In this document: positions 42,744 to 49,740 of the stretch, piece after piece | How the letters are laid out: each line of letters begins with the position of its first letter | Position numbering within the stretch: position 1 is the stretch's first letter | Assembly (NCBI GenBank): GCA_965116765.1 | Contig: OZ220718.1 | Location: 6,200,001 to 6,264,000 of the forward strand | Origin: JAJEEA01 sp965116765 | Lineage (GTDB): Bacteria; Acidobacteriota; Vicinamibacteria; Vicinamibacterales; UBA8438 | Length of the DNA: 64,000 bases | Direction: 5' to 3' | Notes under the pieces: model-generated | The model's input: only the letters and a program-made list of their open reading frames with translations | What the model was told of the DNA's origin: nothing | Database searches by the model: none | Position numbers and translations under genes: made by a program

Positions 42744-42971
42744 GACAGTCTCCCGGGCGTTCCACGTTCGTTCGCGCCAGCCCCTACTCTACAGTACTTT
42801 CGGTTCGGGTCCCGGCCTTCTCCCGCTTCGACGGCCGCCGGCCCGCAATGCGCGGCGGCAGCACCACCCGAGGACCATCGGCCGGGGTCGGCGGCCCGGC
42901 GAGGTCGGCCGAGAGGCGCGGCCGGGCGGGGCCGCGAATTCCGTAACCGTCTAGAAATGTTGGGTTTGCCG

Positions 42972-43000
42972 TTGATCCAAGGGGCCGAATGCGCTACAAT
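42972..43000 (+). promoter_or_regulatory. Sigma-70-type promoter of carD
   Basis: -35 TTGATC (42972-42977), 17-bp spacer, -10 TACAAT (42995-43000). The predicted start is near 43007, giving a ~41-nt leader with a GGGGGG ribosome-binding site. The rest of this 304-bp gap (42744-43047) shows only a weak minus-strand -10 (TAGAGT, 42791-42786) for the methyltransferase gene. Confidence 0.75.
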
Positions 43001-43047
43001 TGACGGATCTTGAGCGCGCGATAGCCGGATTCCAACTGGGGGGTTAA

Positions 43048-43650
43048 GTGAAGTTCGAAGTTGGAGACAAGGTCATCTACCCGAACCACGGTCTGGGGGT
43101 CGTGCAGTGCATCGAGACCCGGACCATCATGGGGACGACCTGCGGGTTCTATTCGTTGCGTATGGCCGACAGTGACACCACCGTGCTCGTTCCCCTCGAC
43201 AACGTCGACGGGGTGGGACTGCGTCGGGCGATCGGGGACAGGGAGGTCAAGAAGCTGTTCACGCTGCTCGGGAACGGCAAGATCGACAATCACCAGAACT
43301 GGAAGGGGCGCTTCAAGGACAACTCGGACAAGATGCGCACCGGCTCGATCTACGACGTGGTGGACGTGCTGAAGAACCTCACGTTCCTCGCCAAGTCGAA
43401 GAACCTGTCGTTCCGCGAGAAGCGGATGCTCGACCGGGCGAAGTTCCTGGTCGTCTCCGAGATATCCGAGGTCGTGGGTGTCAGCGCCGAGGCCATCGAC
43501 GAGAAGGTGAACAAGGCCCTCGATCGCTGCTTCGTCAACCGGGATCGGGCCATGGCCCGGGCCAAGGCGGCGAAGACCGGAACGAAGGCGGCCGTCGCCA
43601 AGGCGACGAAGACCCCTGCGGCGCGGGCGCAGGAAGCCCGTGCGTCCTGA
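43048..43650 (+). CDS. carD: CarD/CdnL-family RNA-polymerase-binding transcription regulator
   Basis: The 200 residues begin with the Tudor-like RNA polymerase interaction domain (FEVGDKVIYPNHGLGVVQCIETRTIMGTTCGFYSLRM), followed by the helical DNA-binding part (KLFTLLGNGKIDNHQNWKGRFKDNSDKMRTGSIYDVVDVLKNLTFLAKSKNLSFREKRML). CarD-type proteins stabilise open promoter complexes, often at rRNA genes. The last ~40 residues are a Lys/Ala-rich tail (MARAKAAKTGTKAAVAKATKTP) resembling histone H1-like tails, longer than in the minimal CdnL. It has its own promoter and terminator and so is monocistronic. The start codon is GTG. Confidence 0.93.
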   Translation: MKFEVGDKVIYPNHGLGVVQCIETRTIMGTTCGFYSLRMADSDTTVLVPLDNVDGVGLRRAIGDREVKKLFTLLGNGKIDNHQNWKGRFKDNSDKMRTGSIYDVVDVLKNLTFLAKSKNLSFREKRMLDRAKFLVVSEISEVVGVSAEAIDEKVNKALDRCFVNRDRAMARAKAAKTGTKAAVAKATKTPAARAQEARAS

Positions 43651-43671
43651 AGGCTGATCGGTGTCCTCGGG

Positions 43672-43708
43672 GAGCCCGATCCGGCTTGCGCCGGGTCGGG
43701 CTCTTTTC
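43672..43708 (+). terminator. Rho-independent terminator of carD
   Basis: A 13-bp stem (AGCCCGATCCGGC with GCCGGGTCGGGCT, one G-T pair) around a TTGC loop, followed by CTTTT. It lies 22 nt after the carD stop. Confidence 0.88.
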
Positions 43709-43730
43709 GCATGCGCCGGCCCATCCCATC

Positions 43731-44483
43731 ATGCGTCTCCCGTGGTCCACCGTCGTCGCCGCCGCGAGGTCCCTCGCCGCCTACGTCATCGTCTCGCTCT
43801 ATGTCCTGGTGACGGCCCCCGTGGGGATGGCGATTGCCCTCGCGGTACGCCATCCCGGCGTGCTCTACCGGCTCGGCCGCCAGGGGGTGCGCATCGGGCT
43901 CGCCGCCGTCGGCATCCGGTACCGGGTCGCCGGGGTCGAGCACGTCCGGGGCGACCGCCCCACCGTGTACTGCGTCAACCACACCAGCAACCTGGAGCCC
44001 CCCATCGTCTACATGGCGCTTCGCGCCGTGCACCCGAGGCTGCGCATCCTGTACAAGGCCGAGCTTCAGCGGCTGCCGCTGCTGCCCGTGGCGTTCGGGG
44101 TGGCCGGGTTCGTGCCGATCGAGCGCCGCAACCGCGAGCAGAGCCGGGCCGCCATCGACACCGCGGCCGCGGCGCTCCGGGACGGCTTCTCGTTCCTCGT
44201 CTTCCCCGAGGGCACGCGGAGCCGGAGCGGCGAGCTCCTGCCGTTCAAGAAGGGCGGATTCGTGATGGCGATCCGGGGAGGCGCCGCCGTCGTGCCGCTG
44301 ACCATCCTGGGCGCCGGCGAGGCGATGCGCCGGGGCAGCCCCATCATCCGGCCGGTCACCGTCAGCGTGCGGATCGGGCCGCCCATCGAGTCGCGGCGTT
44401 TCGGGTTCGCGCAGCGCGACGAGCTGATCGGGGCCACGCGGTCGGCGATGGAAGGGCTGCTGGCGGCAGGGCCCATTCCCTGA
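43731..44483 (+). CDS. plsC: 1-acyl-sn-glycerol-3-phosphate acyltransferase (PlsC type)
   Basis: ATG 43731 gives 250 residues; the in-frame TTG at 43686 lies inside the carD terminator and is rejected. An N-terminal membrane helix (SLAAYVIVSLYVLVTAPVGMAIALAV) is followed by the acyltransferase domain. Its first block reads VNHTSNLEPP, so the usual HX4D catalytic pair is HX4E. The second block FVPIERRNR, the third FPEGTRSRSGELLPFKKGGF and the fourth VPLTILG are normal. The enzyme makes phosphatidic acid from lysophosphatidic acid at the inner membrane. The Asp-to-Glu change in block I is unusual and may affect activity or reflect a divergent subfamily. Confidence 0.88.
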   Translation: MRLPWSTVVAAARSLAAYVIVSLYVLVTAPVGMAIALAVRHPGVLYRLGRQGVRIGLAAVGIRYRVAGVEHVRGDRPTVYCVNHTSNLEPPIVYMALRAVHPRLRILYKAELQRLPLLPVAFGVAGFVPIERRNREQSRAAIDTAAAALRDGFSFLVFPEGTRSRSGELLPFKKGGFVMAIRGGAAVVPLTILGAGEAMRRGSPIIRPVTVSVRIGPPIESRRFGFAQRDELIGATRSAMEGLLAAGPIP

Positions 44484-44574
44484 GATCGGCCCGGTCGGTC
44501 GCACTCGCCCGCGACAAGTACGGCCGCCGGGTGCGCAAGGGCCCATTCCCTGAGATCGGCCCGGTCGGTCGCAC
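44468..44574 (+). repeat. 37-bp perfect direct repeat, 70 bp apart
   Basis: The sequence beginning AGGGCCCATTCCCTGAGATC and ending GGTCGGTCGCAC occurs identically at 44468-44504 and 44538-44574. The first copy includes the last codons and stop of plsC; the second is intergenic. Between the copies are 33 bp of unrelated sequence. Confidence 0.9.
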
Positions 44575-44651
44575 GGATCGCGGGGGATCGGAGATCAAGC
44601 CCCGTCGAAGGGGGACTTGGCGTCCGCGGCCCGGGCCACGGGCGCGGGCCC

Positions 44652-45833
44652 TCAGGAGCCGCCGGTGGCGAAGCGCAGCGTGTAGGGGATCAGCGCGGCG
44701 CCGTCGACGGCCTCGATCCCGCCGCCGAGAGTCACCGCGACCGGTCGGTAGGGGAGCAGGGGCTCGACGAGCTGCACGTTCAGGACGCGGTTGCGGGGGC
44801 GATACTCGGTCGTGAGGTCGAGCGCGCCCTCGGCGCCCACGTAGGCCGCCCGCACGTTCCCGGCGAACGATTCCGGGTTCATGTCGCGCGAGAACTGGAA
44901 ACGGACGAGCGCGTCGACCGCCACGCCGGTGTCGTCCTGGGTCGGGGCCGAGAAGATGACCTCGGCCGGGAGCCGCTGCTCGGGCCGGGGCGCTTCCCGG
45001 CGGTCGGCGGCGGGGGCGGGCCGGTCGACCATGGCGAGGCTCTCGGCCTCGATGGTGGCGAGATGGTTGCCGCCGCCGACCACGCCGGTGACCTGCAGCC
45101 AGCGGTTGGTGTCGAGCCTGGCCATCACGTCGAAGTCGAAGCCGTCCCCCTTCGGCTCCATGCCCACGATCCAGATGGCGGCGTCGCCGGACCGGAGCAC
45201 GAAGTCGTCGCGGGTGTTGCCCGGCGCCTCCGGGAGGTCGCCGAACAGGTTGCGGGCGCGGAACCGGCCGGTCACGGTGACGGTGCGGTCGCGGTAGCGG
45301 GCCGGCTCGAGCGAGATGGTCCGGATGGTGGCCGCGTCGGGCGCGTCCGCCCGCTCCGTGTCGTCCGCGATGAGGAGCGGCAGCTCGCCGGCCGACGGCC
45401 ACGGCTTGCCGAGCAGCCGGTCGGACATGGCGGCGATGCCGTGGTCGCCCACGCGGGGGTCGTCCGGCTGGAGGCGGCCCACGTCCCAGAACGTACCCTC
45501 GATCTCGAGGACGTCGCGCTCGTCGGCGACCGGCGGGGCGACGTAGAGCGCGCGGAGGCGCCGTTCCCCGTCGCTGACGAACACGTCCCGCAGGTCGCCC
45601 TCCGGCGCGGCCCGCACGACCACCGGCTGGCGGTGGAAGAAGCTGGGATAGGCGTCGAGGGCGGCCAGGGTCGTCGGCATGTAGCGGAGCGGCTGGGCGA
45701 CGGGGACCGCGGGGCGCAGCACGCCGGCGAGGAGAAGCGCGGCGGTGGCCGCGAGCCACAACCGGGGGAGACGAGGCGCCGGCCGCGCCGGCGTGGAGAC
45801 GAGGCGCCGGCCGGCGGTTGTCGTGCTCCGCAC
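44652..45833 (-). CDS. Secreted protein with OB-like domains and a C-terminal Ig-like (Big_5 type) domain
   Basis: The protein is 393 residues from GTG 45833. A signal/anchor (LWLAATAALLLAGVLRPAVPVA) lies at ~25-46 behind an Arg/Pro-rich start. Two similar domains follow, each with the pattern of a small OB fold: YPSFFHRQPVVVRAAPEGD ... VFVSDGERRLRALYV ... LEIEGTFWDVGRL, and ISLEPARYRDRTVTVTGRF ... WLQVTGVVGG. The last ~100 residues (PTQDDTGVAVDALVRFQFSRDMNPESF to ALIPYTLRFATGGS) match bacterial Ig-like domains of the Big_5/SbsA type. No enzyme motif is seen. Probably envelope-bound; function unknown. Confidence 0.72.
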   Translation of the reverse strand: MRSTTTAGRRLVSTPARPAPRLPRLWLAATAALLLAGVLRPAVPVAQPLRYMPTTLAALDAYPSFFHRQPVVVRAAPEGDLRDVFVSDGERRLRALYVAPPVADERDVLEIEGTFWDVGRLQPDDPRVGDHGIAAMSDRLLGKPWPSAGELPLLIADDTERADAPDAATIRTISLEPARYRDRTVTVTGRFRARNLFGDLPEAPGNTRDDFVLRSGDAAIWIVGMEPKGDGFDFDVMARLDTNRWLQVTGVVGGGNHLATIEAESLAMVDRPAPAADRREAPRPEQRLPAEVIFSAPTQDDTGVAVDALVRFQFSRDMNPESFAGNVRAAYVGAEGALDLTTEYRPRNRVLNVQLVEPLLPYRPVAVTLGGGIEAVDGAALIPYTLRFATGGS

Positions 45834-45905
45834 GCGGGTATCCTAACATATACTCTGTCCGGCAGTTGCGGCGATCAAGCGCCGGCGGCGGGCCGGCCGG
45901 GTGTC

Positions 45906-46553
45906 ATGGCAGAGCAGGTTTCCGAACAGACCACCAATCGGTTGTCGCTGTATCTTCGGTTCCTGAACGAGCTCGAGGCGGGCGGCGTGCGCACGGTGTC
46001 GTCCAAGGTGCTCGCGGCGCAGTTCGACCTGAACGCGGCCCTCATTCGCAAGGACCTGTCGCACTTCGGCGACCTCGGGGTCCGGGGCGTGGGCTACGTG
46101 GTCGCGGACCTGCGGCAGCGCCTGCGGCAGATACTCGGGCTCGACCGGTGCCTGAACGTGACCATCATCGGCGCCGGCAACCTGGGGTTCGCCCTCGCCG
46201 ACTATCCCGGCTTCCGCAAGGAGGGGTTCCGAATCGTCGCGCTGTTCGATACCCTTCCCGAGAAGGTGGGCCGCCGGTCGCGGAGCGGCGTGCCCATCCA
46301 CGACATCCGCGACCTGAAGCGGGTGGCGCGGCAGGAGAACATCAGCATCGCGGTGGTCGCGGTGCCCGCGGAGTCGGCCCAGGTCGTCGTGAACACCGTC
46401 GTCGAGGCGGGCATCAAGGCATTGCTGAACTTCTCTCCGGGCGCGTTCCGGGTACCGTCGGACGTCAAGCTGAAGAGCGTCGACCTGACGGTGTCGCTCG
46501 AGAGCCTCTCCTTTCATCTCGCCCGCGGCGTCGACCGGCCGCACCGCTCCTAG
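45906..46553 (+). CDS. rex: Redox-sensing transcriptional repressor Rex
   Basis: The 215 residues show the Rex layout: an N-terminal winged helix (RLSLYLRFLNELEAGGVRTVSSKVLAAQFDLNAALIRKDLSHFGDLGVRGVGY), a Rossmann domain (VTIIGAGNLGFALADY, then ALFDTLPEKVGRR with the Asp that selects NADH), and the C-terminal swapped helix (VDLTVSLESLSFHLARG). Rex represses genes for alternative respiration and fermentation when the NADH/NAD ratio is low. I saw no Rex-box consensus within the window. A -10-like TATACT lies at 45849-45854. The ribosome-binding site is weak. moaC follows after 4 nt. Confidence 0.95.
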   Translation: MAEQVSEQTTNRLSLYLRFLNELEAGGVRTVSSKVLAAQFDLNAALIRKDLSHFGDLGVRGVGYVVADLRQRLRQILGLDRCLNVTIIGAGNLGFALADYPGFRKEGFRIVALFDTLPEKVGRRSRSGVPIHDIRDLKRVARQENISIAVVAVPAESAQVVVNTVVEAGIKALLNFSPGAFRVPSDVKLKSVDLTVSLESLSFHLARGVDRPHRS

Positions 46554-46557
46554 CCCC

Positions 46558-47070
46558 ATGCCCGAGCCCAGGTCGCGCACGTCGGCCGGCGATGCGGGGA
46601 CGCCCCTGTCGCACGTGGATGCCGAGGGACGCGTTCGCATGGTCGACGTGGGCGCCAAGGCCGCCACGCGCCGCGAGGCGGTGGCCCGCGGCGCCATCAC
46701 CATCGCCGCGGATGCGCTGGCCCTGATTCGCGAGGGGCGGGTCGCCAAGGGCGACCCGTTGCAGGCGGCGCGGATCGCCGGGATCATGGCCGCGAAACGG
46801 ACCGCGGACCTCATTCCCCTGTGCCATCCCTTGCCGCTCTCTCACGTGGAGGTCGATCTGCAGGAGCGGCCGGACGGCTACGACATCGAGGCGGTGGCGC
46901 GGACGACGGCGCAGACGGGCGTCGAGATGGAGGCCCTGACCGCGGTGGCGGCGGCGGCGCTGACCGTCTACGACATGGTGAAGGCGGTCGACAAGACGAT
47001 GGTGATCGGCGAGATTCGCCTGATGCGGAAGGCGGGCGGCCGCAGCGGCGAGTACCGCCGGGAGCCATGA
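46558..47070 (+). CDS. moaC: Cyclic pyranopterin monophosphate synthase
   Basis: MoaC makes cPMP in molybdenum-cofactor synthesis together with MoaA. The 170 residues contain LSHVDAEGRVRMVDVGAKAATRREAVARG, the LIPLCHPLPLSHVEVDL block (active-site His) and EMEALTAVAAAALTVYDMVKAVDKTMVIGEIRLMRKAGGRSG, with the catalytic Asp-Lys in AVDK. The length is slightly above the E. coli protein because of an N-terminal extension of ~15 residues. It sits between rex and an acyl-CoA ligase gene in one operon; no other moa gene is nearby. Confidence 0.95.
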   Translation: MPEPRSRTSAGDAGTPLSHVDAEGRVRMVDVGAKAATRREAVARGAITIAADALALIREGRVAKGDPLQAARIAGIMAAKRTADLIPLCHPLPLSHVEVDLQERPDGYDIEAVARTTAQTGVEMEALTAVAAAALTVYDMVKAVDKTMVIGEIRLMRKAGGRSGEYRREP

Positions 47071-47087
47071 CGGACAGGAGAGAGCAC

Positions 47088-48983
47088 ATGACCGATTCCG
47101 ACATCCGGACCCTGGCGGAGCTGCCGTTCCGCGTGTCCGGGCGCTTCTCCAAGCCGGTGCTCACGGGGCGCTGCGAGGGCGACCGGGTTCGCGAGTGGTC
47201 GAGCCGGCAGCTCTTCGACGAGGTGCGCGATCTCAGCCTGGGGCTGGGGGCGCTGGGCGTCGGGCCGCGCGACCGCGTCGCGATCCTGTCGGACAGCCGC
47301 CCGGAGTGGGTCGTCAGCGACCTCGCGATCCTGACCGCGGGGGCGGTGACGGTGCCCGTCTACCCGACCCTGCCCGCCAACCAGGTCGGCTACATCCTGG
47401 CCCACAGCGGGGCCCGGGTGGTGGCGGTCGCCGACGAGGAGCAGGCCGCGAAGGTGCGCGCGGCGCGAAAGGACGCGCCGGCGGTCGAGGCCATCGTGGT
47501 CTTCGACGGGGCCGCGCCCGCGGCGGGAGCGGCCGACCCCGCCGCTCCGGCCGATGCCGTCGACGCCGGTGCGGCCGGGTCGGGCGCCGGCGAGGCGGAG
47601 GCCGAGACGCCGCTGCGCGAGTACTCGCTGGCCGAGATCAGGGAGCGCGGGCACCAGCGGCTGATGACCGAGAACGGCCTCGGCCGCATCTTCAAGGAAC
47701 GGGCCCACGCGATCGAGCCGGACGCGCTGGCCACCATCATCTACACGTCGGGCACGACCGGGCACCCCAAGGGGGTGATGCTCTCGCACCGCAACTTCCT
47801 CGCCAACGTCGCCGACGTCAACCAGGTCATCGGCATCTCCGAGGACGACACCGCGTTGTCGTTCCTGCCGCTGAGCCACGCGTTCGAGCGCACCACCGTC
47901 TACATGTACCTGTACAACGGCGCGACGTTCATCTTCGCCGAGTCCCTCGAGACGATCGGCCGGGACATGCAGCAGGTCCGCCCGACGGTGATGACCGGCG
48001 TGCCGCGGGTCTTCGAGAAGGTCCGGGCGCGGGTGGTGGCGGCCGTCGCCGAAGCGCCGCGGGTGCGGCAGGCGCTGTTCGCGTGGGCCACCGGCGTGGG
48101 CCACGCCATGGCCGGCGCCCAGACGGGGGGAAGGAAGCCGGGCCTCTGGACCCGCCTCCGGGCGCCGATTGCCGACCGCCTCGTGCTCTCTAAGATCCGG
48201 GCGCGGACCGGCGGGCGCCTCCGGTTCGTGTGCTCCGGCAGCGCCCCCCTGAGCCGGGAGGTGGCCGAGTTCCTCTACGCGGTGGGGTTGCCGGTGCTCG
48301 AGGGTTACGGCCTGACCGAGACCGCGCCGGTGCTGACCGTCAATCCGCAGGGGGCGGCCCGCATCGGCACCGTCGGGCCGGCCCTGCCCCGGGTGGAGCT
48401 GCGCATCGCCGACGACGGCGAGGTGCTGGCGCGCGGGCCGAACATCATGATGGGGTACTACCAGAACCCCGAGGCCACGGCCGAGTGCATCCGCGAGGGG
48501 TGGTTCCACACCGGCGACATCGGGCGACTGGACGACGACGGGTACCTGACCATCACCGATCGCAAGAAGGAGATCCTCGTCACCGCGGGCGGCAAGAACG
48601 TCGCGCCGCAGCCGATCGAGGCCCTCCTCAAGCGCGACCCGATCGTCGCCGAGGCGATGCTCGTCGGCGACCGGCGGCCCTACGTGTCCGCGGTGCTGGT
48701 GCCGGACGCGGCGACCCTGGAGCAGCGTCTCGCCGCGTCGGGCATCGCGTCCGGCAGCCTCGGCGACCTCGTCGGCCGCGCGGACGTACGGGCGTTGTTC
48801 CAGTCCATCGTCGACGAGGCCAACGCCGAGCTCGCCAGCTTCGAGCAGGTCAAGCGCTTCGCGCTCCTGCCGACGCAGTTCTCGATCGACACCGGCGAGC
48901 TGACCCCCACGCTGAAGCTCAAGCGCCGCGTGGTCATGGAGCGCTGGCAGGACGCCATCGAGGGGATCTACCAGGACGCCTGA
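47088..48983 (+). CDS. Long-chain acyl-CoA synthetase (AMP-forming)
   Basis: The start at 47088 has GGAGAGAG upstream. An in-frame ATG at 47067 overlaps the moaC stop (ATGA) and is also possible. The 631 residues include the AMP-binding loop IIYTSGTTGHPKGVMLSH, GYGLTETAPVLTVN, the WFHTGDIGRLDDDGYLTITDRKKE hinge and the C-terminal GGKNVAPQPIEALLKRDP with TLKLKRR. This places it with FadD15/LACS-type ligases that activate fatty acids with CoA. An Ala-rich insertion of ~35 residues (~150-185, AADPAAPADAVDAGAAGSGA) is absent from typical family members. Confidence 0.93.
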   Translation: MTDSDIRTLAELPFRVSGRFSKPVLTGRCEGDRVREWSSRQLFDEVRDLSLGLGALGVGPRDRVAILSDSRPEWVVSDLAILTAGAVTVPVYPTLPANQVGYILAHSGARVVAVADEEQAAKVRAARKDAPAVEAIVVFDGAAPAAGAADPAAPADAVDAGAAGSGAGEAEAETPLREYSLAEIRERGHQRLMTENGLGRIFKERAHAIEPDALATIIYTSGTTGHPKGVMLSHRNFLANVADVNQVIGISEDDTALSFLPLSHAFERTTVYMYLYNGATFIFAESLETIGRDMQQVRPTVMTGVPRVFEKVRARVVAAVAEAPRVRQALFAWATGVGHAMAGAQTGGRKPGLWTRLRAPIADRLVLSKIRARTGGRLRFVCSGSAPLSREVAEFLYAVGLPVLEGYGLTETAPVLTVNPQGAARIGTVGPALPRVELRIADDGEVLARGPNIMMGYYQNPEATAECIREGWFHTGDIGRLDDDGYLTITDRKKEILVTAGGKNVAPQPIEALLKRDPIVAEAMLVGDRRPYVSAVLVPDAATLEQRLAASGIASGSLGDLVGRADVRALFQSIVDEANAELASFEQVKRFALLPTQFSIDTGELTPTLKLKRRVVMERWQDAIEGIYQDA

Positions 48984-49169
48984 CGCGCGCCCCGCCCGGA
49001 CCCGGCCGGTTTCCGGGCGCGCGGAGCCCTTCCGGAGGGCCGACCGGGTCGACGGCTTCCCGCTGGCACGGGGGCGTTTACGCCCCGCGCCCGCCTAGGG
49101 CGCCGCTTGCCCGGCCGCAGAAACCCGGTTAAGCTGACACATCCACGATGGTGCTTCCCAGGAGGACCC

Positions 49170-49454
49170 ATGCACACGGGGCTCGCCCGGCGTAGCCCCG
49201 GCTGGCGCGTCCGGATCGCCGTCCTGGCGATTGCGCTGGTCGGTGCCGCGTCCGCCGCAACCGCTTGGCACGGGGACCACGCCGGCGACCAGCACTGCGC
49301 GGTCTGCCAGCTGCGTCACCACCCCGTGGCCGAGCTGCCCGGCGATCTCGAGATCGGACCCGACGTCACGGAGCGGCTGGAACCGCTTCCCAGCGGCAGC
49401 TGGACCGCGTCCGATCGACCCTCCCGTGTCCCCGCCCGCGCTCCCCCCGCCTAG
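49170..49454 (+). CDS. Small secreted CxxC/His protein (DUF2946-like)
   Basis: The ATG at 49170 is preceded by AGGAGGACCC, a near-perfect ribosome-binding site, giving 94 residues. A signal peptide ends VGAASAATA. The mature part starts WHGDHAGDQHCAVCQLRHHP, a His- and Cys-rich cluster (CxxC with six His), then a Pro-rich tail. This resembles DUF2946-type proteins encoded next to metal transport receptors. Its neighbour is a TonB receptor with two His/Asp-rich loops, so a metal-sensing or metal-delivery role in the periplasm is likely. The coding region ends just where a repeat copy begins. Confidence 0.72.
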   Translation: MHTGLARRSPGWRVRIAVLAIALVGAASAATAWHGDHAGDQHCAVCQLRHHPVAELPGDLEIGPDVTERLEPLPSGSWTASDRPSRVPARAPPA

Positions 49455-49456
49455 CC

Positions 49457-49538
49457 CGCCCACCGTCGCCTTCGGCTCCGCTGGGCGCCCAACCAACCCT
49501 GCCAGGAGTCTGCACCGTTCTACGGCGCAGACTCCTGG
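49457..49538 (+). repeat. Best copy of the interspersed hairpin repeat
   Basis: First half: CGTCGCCTTCGGCTCCGCTG followed by GGCGCCCAACC. Second half: a perfect 12-bp inverted repeat (CCAGGAGTCTGC with GCAGACTCCTGG) plus an inner CCG/CGG around a TTCTA loop (49502-49538). It lies between the CxxC gene and the TonB receptor gene and could act as a terminator or RNA-processing element. Confidence 0.85.
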
Positions 49539-49740
49539 CTCGTCACTCGCTGCGCTCGTCGATCGCGTAGCGGTCGCCGTTGTCCTTTTCGCGTGCCCGT
49601 AGCGTACGGCCCGATTGTGCCGCGTCGCGGGCGTCGGTGCCGGGTCCCGTCCCGGGGCGCGCAACCCCGGCCGCGCGGCCGGCTGCCCGCCGCATACAGA
49701 ACAGTCTGCTGGAGCAGGCACGAAGGCGAGGAGAGTCTCG

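Noticed and set aside
45800..46560. Rex operator near rex for autoregulation
   Set aside because: No TTGTGA-N6-TCACAA-like sequence was found around the gene.
48984..49060. Rho-independent terminator after the acyl-CoA ligase gene
   Set aside because: A short hairpin (GCCCT-TCCGG-AGGGC at 49026-49040) is present but there is no T tract and the stem is only 5 bp.
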